64,000 nucleotides of DNA from Paraburkholderia caffeinilytica (GTDB taxonomy: Bacteria; Pseudomonadota; Gammaproteobacteria; Burkholderiales; Burkholderiaceae). Below, piece after piece: positions 17,237-24,823 of this stretch; within the stretch, counting starts at the first letter, position 1, and each line of letters starts with the position of its first letter. Where the stretch lies: NCBI RefSeq assembly GCF_003368325.1, contig NZ_CP031467.1:372001-436000 (forward strand). The letters are read 5' to 3'. The position numbers and the translations under genes are program-made. The notes below the pieces were generated by a model. That model had not been told where the DNA came from. It saw nothing but the letters and a program-made list of their open reading frames with translations, and made no database searches.

Positions 17237-18565
17237 ATGAAATCCAGATACACCGCACCGCCCGTTGCGGGCGATGCGATCCCGCGCGGCGACTCGCCGA
17301 CATTCGAGGCCAAGACTTACGCGAAGGTCAGCCGCCGATTGATTCCCTTTCTGATGCTGTGCTACCTGGGCGCGTATCTCGATCGCGTCAACGTGGGCTT
17401 TGCGAAACTTCAGATGCTGAGCGATCTGCGCTTCAGCGAGACCGTCTATGGCGTAGGCGCGGGCATTTTCTTTCTCGGCTACTTTTTGTTCGAAGTCCCA
17501 AGTAATCTCATTCTTCACCGGGTCGGTGCGCGCAAGTGGCTTGCGCGGATCATGCTCACGTGGGCGGTTATCTCCGCGAGCTTCGTGTTCGTCAAATCGC
17601 CAACCGTCTTCTACATGCTGCGCTTCTTGCTCGGCGTGGCCGAAGCGGGATTTGCGCCGGGCGTGATCCTGTACCTGACCTATTGGTTTCCCTCCGCGCG
17701 CCGCGCGAAAGCGTTGTCGCTGTTCTTCATGGCGATTCCGCTGGCAGGCATCATTGGCGGCCCTCTGTCGGGTTCGATCATGCATTCGCTGCAGGGCGCA
17801 ATGTCGATGGCGGGATGGAAGTGGCTGTTCCTGCTCGAAGCCGTGCCATCGCTGGTGCTCGGCATCGCGATCCTGCTGTACCTCGATGACAGCATCGCGA
17901 AGGCGAAGTGGCTCACCGACTCCGAAAAGACACTGCTCGCCCGCAATGTCGCTGGAGACAATGCGCACAAGACGGCTCACCTCTCGATTCGGGCGTTCAT
18001 CGGCGACCGCCGCCTGTGGCTGATGGCCGCGATCTACTTCTGCGTCGTGCTCGGCCAGTACGGTCTGACTTTCTGGCTGCCGACCATCGTGCGCAAAGCC
18101 GGTGTATCGGACCCGCTGTGGGTCGGCATTTTCACCGCGATTCCCTACCTGTGCGCGCTCGTCGCGCTGCCGCTGATCGGCATGAGCGCGGACCGCCGAC
18201 GCGAACGCCGCTTCCACCTCGCGATTCCGATGCTGATCGCAGCAGCAGGTTTTGCAACCTTGCCTGCGCTGGGCAGCGTCGCGGCATCGATCATCTGCCT
18301 GAGTGTTGCCGCCGCCGGCATCCTCGCATCGTCTTCGCAGTTCTGGTCGTTGCCGACTTCACTGCTTGGCGGGGTATCGGCCGCTGCGGGCATCGCCGCT
18401 GTGAATTGTTTCGCCAATCTGGCGGGATTCTTCTCACCCGCCATCGTCGGCTGGCTCAATGATCTGACTGGCAAATCGACTGCGGGCCTCATCTTTATAT
18501 CCGTGGCGGTGACGCTGGGTGCCGCGCTCGTTTTCCTCGTCCCGGCGAGGTCCGTCAACCGCTGA
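17237..18565 (+). CDS. MFS transporter, anion:cation symporter type
   Basis: The product of 442 aa has 12 predicted membrane segments. Near the N-terminus is the ACS/phthalate permease-like signature CYLGAYLDRVNVGFAKL (about residues 46-62). EVPSNL, RFLLGVAEAGFAPG and YWFPSARRAKAL follow. This family imports organic anions such as hexuronates, tartrate or aromatic acids in symport with protons. The cluster thus has two importers, an ABC system and this one, perhaps for the sugar and its acid. The ATG at 17237 follows a GGAG site; the upstream in-frame ATG at 17180 lacks one. Confidence 0.85.
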   Translation: MKSRYTAPPVAGDAIPRGDSPTFEAKTYAKVSRRLIPFLMLCYLGAYLDRVNVGFAKLQMLSDLRFSETVYGVGAGIFFLGYFLFEVPSNLILHRVGARKWLARIMLTWAVISASFVFVKSPTVFYMLRFLLGVAEAGFAPGVILYLTYWFPSARRAKALSLFFMAIPLAGIIGGPLSGSIMHSLQGAMSMAGWKWLFLLEAVPSLVLGIAILLYLDDSIAKAKWLTDSEKTLLARNVAGDNAHKTAHLSIRAFIGDRRLWLMAAIYFCVVLGQYGLTFWLPTIVRKAGVSDPLWVGIFTAIPYLCALVALPLIGMSADRRRERRFHLAIPMLIAAAGFATLPALGSVAASIICLSVAAAGILASSSQFWSLPTSLLGGVSAAAGIAAVNCFANLAGFFSPAIVGWLNDLTGKSTAGLIFISVAVTLGAALVFLVPARSVNR

Positions 18566-18602
18566 CGTTTTCAGGATTCTCTCGACATCAAAGGAGCAAT
18601 AC

Positions 18603-19448
18603 ATGGACACCGAAATTATTACCGAGGACGTCTCGCTCGCTGAGCGCGCGTACCGGATCAGGAGAAACGCGCTGCTGATGGGCGAAGTACAAGGCCAGGG
18701 CTATATCGGCCAGGCGCTCGACATCGCAGACGTACTGGCCGTGGCGTACTTCGGCGCCATGCGTTACCGCCCACAGGACCCCGATTGGGAAGATCGCGAC
18801 CGCTTCCTGCTGTCCAATGGTCACTACGCGATTGCGCTGTACGCCGCCCTCTTCGAAGCCGGCATCCTGCCCGCAGAAGAACTCGAAACCTATGGCAGCG
18901 ATGACAGCCGTCTGCCCATGTCCGGCATGGCGAGCTATACGCCGGGGATGGAAATGTCGGGGGGCTCGCTCGGCCACGGCCTGACGATTGCCGTGGGCCG
19001 CTGCCTCGGGCTCAAGCGCAAAGGGTCGAACGCGTTCGTCTACACGCTCTTCTCCGATGGCGAACTCGACGAAGGCGCGATCTGGGAAGGCCTGATGTCC
19101 GCCGCGCACTGGAAGCTCGACAACCTGATCGCGATGGTCGATGTGAACAACCAGCAGGCCGACGGCCCGTCGACGCAAATCATGGCGTTCGAGCCACTCG
19201 TCGAGAAACTCGAGGCATTCGGCTGGTACACGCAGCGCGTGAATGGCAATGACATCGAAGCCGTGAAGCTGGCCTTTGATAACGCACGTAATCACGCCAA
19301 GCCGCAACCGCGCATCATCGTGTGCGACACGAAGATGGGCTGCGGCGTACCGTTCCTCGAACAACGCGAGAAGAACCACTTTATCCGCGTCGACGCGCAC
19401 GAGTGGCAACTCGCGCTCGAAGCACTCGAAGCAGGGAGAAAAGCATGA
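18603..19448 (+). CDS. Transketolase N-terminal subunit
   Basis: The product of 281 aa corresponds to the thiamine-diphosphate-binding half of transketolase: SNGHYAIALYAALFEAG near residues 74-90, MEMSGGSLGHGL near 117-128, and the GDG...NN cofactor motif as SDGELDEGAIWE followed by MVDVNNQQADG (about 151-190). Split transketolases (N and C subunits from adjacent genes) are typical of dedicated sugar pathways, such as apulose-4-phosphate transketolase AptA/AptB. It overlaps the C-subunit gene by ATGA. AGGAG at 18592-18596 supports the start. Confidence 0.88.
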   Translation: MDTEIITEDVSLAERAYRIRRNALLMGEVQGQGYIGQALDIADVLAVAYFGAMRYRPQDPDWEDRDRFLLSNGHYAIALYAALFEAGILPAEELETYGSDDSRLPMSGMASYTPGMEMSGGSLGHGLTIAVGRCLGLKRKGSNAFVYTLFSDGELDEGAIWEGLMSAAHWKLDNLIAMVDVNNQQADGPSTQIMAFEPLVEKLEAFGWYTQRVNGNDIEAVKLAFDNARNHAKPQPRIIVCDTKMGCGVPFLEQREKNHFIRVDAHEWQLALEALEAGRKA

Positions 19449-20443
19449 GCACCGTTGAGAAAAAACCGCGCCTGAAAACATCGGCGATGATCGCGTCGAT
19501 TGCGGGCGAAGGCCAGATTACCCGTTCCGCGCCGTTCGGCCACGCGCTTGCCGAACTCGCACGCACTAAGACCAACGTGATCGGCATGACAGCCGACCTC
19601 GGTAAATACACCGACCTGCACATCTTCGCGAAGGCGTTCCCCGAGCGCTATTACCAGATGGGGATGGCCGAACAGTTGCTGATGGGCGCCGCGGCAGGCT
19701 TCGCGCATGAAGGCGCACAGCCGTTCGTGACAACCTACGCGGTGTTCGCCACGCGCCGCGCCTATGACTTTATCCATCAGGCAATCGCTGAGGACAACCT
19801 CGACGTAAAAATTGTGGCAGCACTGCCAGGTCTCACGACAGGCTATGGCCCGAGTCACCAGGCTGCCGAGGATCTCGCGCTGATGCGCGCGATGCCGAAC
19901 ATGACTGTGATCGATCCGTGCGACGCGCTCGATATCGAGCAGATGGTGCCGGCCATCGCCGCGCACAAAGGTCCCGTCTACGCGCGCCTGTTGCGCGGCA
20001 ACGTGCCCGCCGTCCTCGACGAATACGACTACAAGTTCGAACTCCGCAAGGCGAACCTGCTGCGCGACGGCAACGACGTGCTGCTCATCTCATCCGGAAT
20101 TATGACGATGCGCTCGCTCGAAGTCGCGAAGGCGCTGGAAGCGGACAACATCGGCGTCGCCGTGCTGCACGTGCCGACCATCAAGCCGCTCGATACTGCC
20201 GCGATCCTGCGCGAAGCGAAGCGGACGGGCCGCATGGTGATCGTCGCGGAAAATCATACGGTGATCGGCGGACTCGGCGAAGCCGTGGCATGCACGCTGC
20301 TCGGCGCGGGCGTGACGCCGCCGTTCCGGCAGATCGCACTGCCTGACGAGTTTCTCGACGCGGGCGCCCTGCCAACGCTGCACGACCGCTACGGCATTTC
20401 GACGGGGACGATGGCCGCGTCTATCAAGACTTGGCTCGCGTGA
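19445..20443 (+). CDS. Transketolase C-terminal subunit
   Basis: The product of 332 aa holds the pyrimidine-binding domain (GMAEQLLMGAAAGFAHEG, split as GMAEQLLMG and AAAGFAHEG at about 72-89) and the C-terminal transketolase domain. The conserved GYGPSHQAAEDLALMR (about 138-153) and PTIKPLD are present. With the N-subunit it should move a two-carbon ketol unit between sugar phosphates or sugar-like acceptors. Translation is coupled to the N-subunit through a 4-base overlap. No kinase or isomerase gene for a phosphosugar lies in this block, so the donor substrate is uncertain. Confidence 0.88.
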   Translation: MSTVEKKPRLKTSAMIASIAGEGQITRSAPFGHALAELARTKTNVIGMTADLGKYTDLHIFAKAFPERYYQMGMAEQLLMGAAAGFAHEGAQPFVTTYAVFATRRAYDFIHQAIAEDNLDVKIVAALPGLTTGYGPSHQAAEDLALMRAMPNMTVIDPCDALDIEQMVPAIAAHKGPVYARLLRGNVPAVLDEYDYKFELRKANLLRDGNDVLLISSGIMTMRSLEVAKALEADNIGVAVLHVPTIKPLDTAAILREAKRTGRMVIVAENHTVIGGLGEAVACTLLGAGVTPPFRQIALPDEFLDAGALPTLHDRYGISTGTMAASIKTWLA

Positions 20444-20645
20444 CCGATCAAATGACTGGCTAACCCTACCGATTTACGTAACGTGACAGTTGCTGCCAAG
20501 AACGACCGCATCCCGACGGCGGGAAGCGGCCGTTCGCTTTGGATGATCCAATGGCCGTTTGTGGCCCGCGAACCGTCCCATGAGCCCACATCATCCGCTG
20601 GCCAGCGGTGAACTTATGCAAAGGGCATATTTCGCTCCCTCACAG

Positions 20646-21470
20646 TCATTCGACTACGGTTCGGGAATAGCCGATCGGAACCTCATAGCAGCGCACGCCC
20701 CTGCCGCATTTGTCACGCGGCCGTAATCCAGCCCTACCTTGCAGGGGCGCCACCGTAGCACCGTGTATGTCATGCCGCGCCAACAGACAGGATATGTGGC
20801 CTGATGTTTTAAGTTCGTCAACGAACGCTTCCAGCAGCTGCGTTACGGCATCGCCTCGCGCTTTCGCCACACCCATAGCCTGCTGAATCACCATAAACGG
20901 GTCATCTAGTAGGCGCAGCCCTGTATGTTGCCTGGCATCAGAGAGCAGTTGCTGTTTAACCCCGGCAGCAACCTCGAGGCCATGCTTGACAAATGTATCG
21001 ACCACGGCCGGAGATGTCGCTACACGAACGATGTCGGCCCGCGTGAGCTCCCGGCTCAAAAAAAGGTCATACGCGCTCCCGCCGCCAACCGCCACGCGAT
21101 TGTGCGCTTCATCGACCTGGCTACTGTCAGTAATCGGTGACTCCTGCCGGACTAGGTAACAACCTTCGATCAATAGATACGGCGAAGTAAATGAGATCCC
21201 TGCGCCACGGACAGGGTCGATCGCGAAGAAACCGAGGTCTGCTCGCCCATTTGTCACTGCATCGACGGCCTTAGCCGCCGCATCGACTACAAGAAACTCA
21301 ACAGGCACCCTCAGGAACTCAGCCAGTTCAGTCGCGAGATCGACTGAAACTCCGAATGGTTTTCCCGTGGCTTGATCCGTGTTCGCGAGAATGGGATTAC
21401 CCAGATTGATCGTTACGCGCAGCGTACCAGTGGGCACAAGTGCCGAGACGATTGCATCATTCAGTTCCAT
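20646..21470 (-). CDS. SBP-bac-3-fold protein without signal peptide
   Basis: The product of 274 aa resembles amino-acid-type solute-binding proteins (TGTLRVTINLGNPI near residues 14-27, FGVSVDLATELA near 40, GRADLGFFAIDPVR near 75-88, GGGSAYDLFL near 129). It has no signal peptide, so it is predicted to be cytoplasmic. Such cytosolic homologues may be enzymes or sensors rather than transport proteins. It is the last gene of the AcnD operon. The last 35 residues look unlike the family; one extra C in the CCCC run near 20744 would end the protein as VAPPAR, so a 1-base deletion is likely. Confidence 0.65.
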   Translation of the reverse strand: MELNDAIVSALVPTGTLRVTINLGNPILANTDQATGKPFGVSVDLATELAEFLRVPVEFLVVDAAAKAVDAVTNGRADLGFFAIDPVRGAGISFTSPYLLIEGCYLVRQESPITDSSQVDEAHNRVAVGGGSAYDLFLSRELTRADIVRVATSPAVVDTFVKHGLEVAAGVKQQLLSDARQHTGLRLLDDPFMVIQQAMGVAKARGDAVTQLLEAFVDELKTSGHISCLLARHDIHGATVAPLQGRAGLRPRDKCGRGVRCYEVPIGYSRTVVE

Positions 21471-21484
21471 CGAAGCTCGCTCCC

Positions 21485-22489
21485 CTATCTGACCTGATTC
21501 ACGAACTCGTTCGTGTAGGTACTCGACAGATCGATATGCTTCCCTTTGATATTCGGGTTGAATTCGCTCATCACTTTCAGCACCGTTTCTGGCCCTCCAG
21601 GCGGCATCTTGCCATCCGGCGAGTACATGGGCAGAGAAGCCTTCAACGCCTGCAAGTAAAGGGCCTTGTTGCCGCCGTAGTAGTCCGTCGGCATCTTCGT
21701 CGCGATTTCTTCTGCCGGGTGCGTTTGAATGAATCGCAAGGTCCTGACAAATGCTCTGGCGAGTTTGGCCGCTTCTGTCTTGTGCGACTGCGCCCAGGTA
21801 CGCCGCACATAAAGACTGGAGGCGGGGTATAGGCCTCCAAGGGCGGCCCGGGTTCCTTCAACGCTGCTCAGGTCCACAAGAACCTTCGCATCTCCGGTTG
21901 TACGCAGCAAAGATGTCGTGGGCTCTGTCGTCCATGCAACGTCCACGCGTTTCTGTTTGAAGGCCGCCATCAGGCTGTTTCCGGCACCCACCGGCAGCAT
22001 CGAGAAATCGCTCGTCTTCAGACCATATCGCGACGCGAGGTATTGTCCGAGGAACGTGGACGAGGAACCCAGCCCCGTCACGCCAAGCGTTTTCCCTTTG
22101 ATATCGCCCATGTTCCTGATCTGGTTCGCAGCGTCGGCGCGGACCATTTCCATGCTTCCGGGTACAAGACCGAATATCACAATACTTTCTACGTCCTTAC
22201 CCTTCGCCTGCAAGTCGATCGAATGATCATAGAAGCCGACGACTGCTTGGGCAGCTCCCGCGAGCAGTTCATTTTCGGCGTCAACACCCGCCTGCTGGGA
22301 CTGCAGTTCGACATCGAGTCCCTCGTCCTTGAAATAACCCAGGCTTTCCGCCAGCTTCGGTGGAAGATAGATCAGCTTGTTGATACCGCCGACGATGATG
22401 GTGATCTTTTCGTCCGCATGAGCCGCGCAGGCGCAGAAAGCGCTCGACACTGCAGCGAGCATGACAAGACGGCGAAGCGGGAAAGTCAT
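21485..22489 (-). CDS. NitT/TauT-type ABC substrate-binding protein
   Basis: The product of 334 aa has a signal peptide (residues 1-25, ending CAAHA) and the NMT1/SsuA-type fold: KLAESLGYFKDEGLDVEL near 44-61, GKTLGVTGLGSSS near 130-142. These periplasmic proteins bind sulfonates, nitrate, pyrimidines or aromatic and carboxylic acids. No permease or ATPase gene is next to it, so it must share a transporter encoded elsewhere or have been recruited. AAGGAGGAG directly upstream supports the ATG at 22489. It lies 56 bases after prpF in the operon. Confidence 0.78.
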   Translation of the reverse strand: MTFPLRRLVMLAAVSSAFCACAAHADEKITIIVGGINKLIYLPPKLAESLGYFKDEGLDVELQSQQAGVDAENELLAGAAQAVVGFYDHSIDLQAKGKDVESIVIFGLVPGSMEMVRADAANQIRNMGDIKGKTLGVTGLGSSSTFLGQYLASRYGLKTSDFSMLPVGAGNSLMAAFKQKRVDVAWTTEPTTSLLRTTGDAKVLVDLSSVEGTRAALGGLYPASSLYVRRTWAQSHKTEAAKLARAFVRTLRFIQTHPAEEIATKMPTDYYGGNKALYLQALKASLPMYSPDGKMPPGGPETVLKVMSEFNPNIKGKHIDLSSTYTNEFVNQVR

Positions 22490-22545
22490 GGATGTCTCCT
22501 CCTTGTAGTGGGTTCTGCAACCGGGCCTTGGAAGTTCTGCTGGTT

Positions 22546-23730
22546 TTAGCGGGATGAGTTTTGTGCAAGCGGGGTCGGCACCAGCACGTGACCTTCCATC
22601 AGGCGGCGGGCGCTTCGGCTCATGATTGCCTTGCTGACCACCCATGTGCCGTTGCGCTGTTCCGCTTCGGCGCCTACCGCCATCACGCCCGACGGATGGC
22701 CGAACCGTACCTGTTCCGTCCGGGTCGCGGGCATCAGCACGTTCACGACCGTTCCGGGTATCGCTGCCGCAACGGCAATGGCCACCGCGCCAGTGCCGGT
22801 CATTGCGTGATGCAGCTTTCCCATCGACAAGATTCGTGCGTTGATATCCACCATCGCAGGTTCGATCCGTTTGCCGCTAGACGCGGTGTACGCACGCGGC
22901 AATGCAACGAACGCCAGCTTCGGTGTATGAGGGCGCAACTCAGTCACCTCCTGCGGAGTCGCCGCCAGCCCCATTTTCACCGCCGCATGGGCACGGATTG
23001 CTTCACATTTGGCAAGGAGTGCTGCATCGTCGTTGATGTCGCGTTGCATCTCGTTGGCCTTCAGCCCGAGATCTTCCGCGTTGATGAAAATAGCGGGGTT
23101 GCCCGCATTGATCAGCGTAAGCCGGTAAGTCCCGTAGTCTGGAACATCGATGGCGTCGACGACATTGCCCGTCGGGAACATGCCGCCCGAAAGTTCGTCA
23201 CCCTCATCGCTGCCCCCGGGATCGAGGAATTCGATGCGGATTTCGGCAGCCGGGAACGTTACGCCGTCGAGCTCGAAGTCGCCTTCCTCCTCGACCTGGC
23301 CATCTTTCATGGGCACGTGCGCGATAATCCTCGCGTTGATGTTCGCCTGCCAGATTCGCACTGTCGCGGTGCCGTCGGTCGGCGCGTTCACCAGACCCTG
23401 TGCAATGGCAAATGGACCGACGGCCGACGTCAGATTTCCGCAGTTGCCGGACCAGTCGATCACAGGTTTGTCGATCGATACGGCACCGAACAGGTAATCG
23501 ACGTCGCAGTCCGGGCGCGAGGAAGGCCCCACGACCACCACCTTGCTCGTGCTGGAGGTCGCTCCACCCATGCCATCCGTCTGCTTCTCATAGGGATCGG
23601 GACTGCCGGTCACGCGCAGCAGGATCCGGTCACGCTCTGCTGGGTCCGACGGCAAACTGTCGGCCCGAAAAAACACCCCCTTGCTGGTGCCACCGCGCAT
23701 ATAGACGGATGGAATTCTGGTTTGAGCCAC
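22546..23730 (-). CDS. prpF: PrpF-family cis-trans isomerase
   Basis: The product of 394 aa has the start typical of PrpF (IPSVYMRGGTSKGVFF, residues 5-20), DGMGGATSSTSKV near 52-64 and WSGNCGNLTSAVGPFA near 93-108. The catalytic Lys18 and Lys63 equivalents are visible. Known members isomerise 2-methylaconitate (with AcnD), 4-oxalomesaconate or trans-aconitate. Here the gene is in one operon with an AcnD-like aconitase, so an aconitate-type substrate is likely. No prpB or prpC genes are nearby, so this is not a standard methylcitrate operon. Confidence 0.85.
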   Translation of the reverse strand: MAQTRIPSVYMRGGTSKGVFFRADSLPSDPAERDRILLRVTGSPDPYEKQTDGMGGATSSTSKVVVVGPSSRPDCDVDYLFGAVSIDKPVIDWSGNCGNLTSAVGPFAIAQGLVNAPTDGTATVRIWQANINARIIAHVPMKDGQVEEEGDFELDGVTFPAAEIRIEFLDPGGSDEGDELSGGMFPTGNVVDAIDVPDYGTYRLTLINAGNPAIFINAEDLGLKANEMQRDINDDAALLAKCEAIRAHAAVKMGLAATPQEVTELRPHTPKLAFVALPRAYTASSGKRIEPAMVDINARILSMGKLHHAMTGTGAVAIAVAAAIPGTVVNVLMPATRTEQVRFGHPSGVMAVGAEAEQRNGTWVVSKAIMSRSARRLMEGHVLVPTPLAQNSSR

Positions 23731-23733
23731 GTG

Positions 23734-24819
23734 TCACTCCTGAATGGTTTTGAATACGATGCATACGGGACTGCCGGTGTGCACCGTCTGCCCCGTTGGC
23801 GAGGGCATGCCACTTGTCTTGTCGAGCGCGTACTGGACGATGCTGTCGGATCGCTCGTTAGCGACGTACAGATAACTTCCCGAAGGGTCGAGACTGATGA
23901 AGCGCGGGAAATTGCCTTGGGTGTCGATCCAGCGCGGCTGACCCGGCATTCCACTTGAGCCGTCGAGCGGCAACGTAGCGACCGAATCATGACCGCGGTT
24001 GGACACATACAGAAAACGTCCCGTGGAATCGATCGCAATGCCGGCGGCGCTTGTATCGCCGTGGGCGTTGCAGGGGATCACCGAAACGGTATGCAGCGGT
24101 TCCAGCGCTCCGGTGAAGACATCAAAGCCCCATGCCGTAACGGTCGAATCCAGTTCGTTTGCCACGTAGACGAGCGGCAACGCCGGGTGAAACGCTGCAT
24201 GCCGGGGACCGGCGCCGGACCTGCATCGGTGTCCGACAACGCGCGGTTCACCGGTCTCCAGCCATTGAATCGCGAACACCGTATCGAGTCCCTTGTCCGG
24301 GACGATGTGCCAGTTGGTGTTGTATCGAGTCGTAGCGTAGCGGGATACCTGATGCGGATGAGACCCGGCTTGCTCGGTCCGGTTCGGACCCGGCGTGCCC
24401 GACAGCGAAACGAGCGACGACACAGGTGCCAGCTCCCCCTCTGTACCGACTGGAATCCGGGCTACCGTCCCTGTTGCGTAATTGGCGACAACAAGTGAAG
24501 AGCCGTCGCGCGAGAACGCAAGATGTACGGGATTTCTGCCTTCGCATGATTGCCGGTTCAAGAGGCTCAAACGTCCGCTCGAATGATCGACGTGATAGCT
24601 GCTAAGCTCGCTGCCGTCCCCATGAACCGCATAAAGAACATCCTGCCTCGCGTTCAATGTGAGAAACGATGGGTTTTCAGACGCCAGACAGATATCTGTC
24701 AGTTCCCAGCGCTGGTTCGCGGGGTCGACTGCATAGATGCTGATGCCGCGGCCGCGCGCGTTCCGCTCGCGCGTCGTTCGACAGCCGACATAGATATAAA
24801 TCGTTTTCATCGCGGTCAT
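23734..24819 (-). CDS. Beta-propeller lactonase family protein
   Basis: The product of 361 aa has repeating blades with motifs such as NPSFLTLN, NPVHLAFSRDGSSLVVANY (residues about 96-114), GPRHAAFHPALPLVYVANE (about 215-233), FPRFISLDPSGSYLYVANE (about 319-337). This is the YbhE/3-carboxymuconate cyclase fold. Members are 6-phosphogluconolactonase or cycloisomerases. It sits 4 bases after the AcnD-like gene and 3 bases before prpF, so it is in the operon and probably opens or forms a lactone of a tricarboxylic acid. A sugar-phosphate role is less likely in this context. Confidence 0.78.
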   Translation of the reverse strand: MTAMKTIYIYVGCRTTRERNARGRGISIYAVDPANQRWELTDICLASENPSFLTLNARQDVLYAVHGDGSELSSYHVDHSSGRLSLLNRQSCEGRNPVHLAFSRDGSSLVVANYATGTVARIPVGTEGELAPVSSLVSLSGTPGPNRTEQAGSHPHQVSRYATTRYNTNWHIVPDKGLDTVFAIQWLETGEPRVVGHRCRSGAGPRHAAFHPALPLVYVANELDSTVTAWGFDVFTGALEPLHTVSVIPCNAHGDTSAAGIAIDSTGRFLYVSNRGHDSVATLPLDGSSGMPGQPRWIDTQGNFPRFISLDPSGSYLYVANERSDSIVQYALDKTSGMPSPTGQTVHTGSPVCIVFKTIQE

Positions 24820-24823
24820 TGCC

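Noticed and set aside
17159..18217. Open frame of 352 codons antisense to the MFS gene
   Set aside because: The H/R/E-rich product is typical of a shadow; the plus-strand MFS product has all family signatures.
20513..20570. Hairpin-like sequence with TTGGAT/ATCCAA between two convergent operons
   Set aside because: The arms outside the 6-bp core do not pair evenly and there is no U-tract, so a terminator call is not supported.
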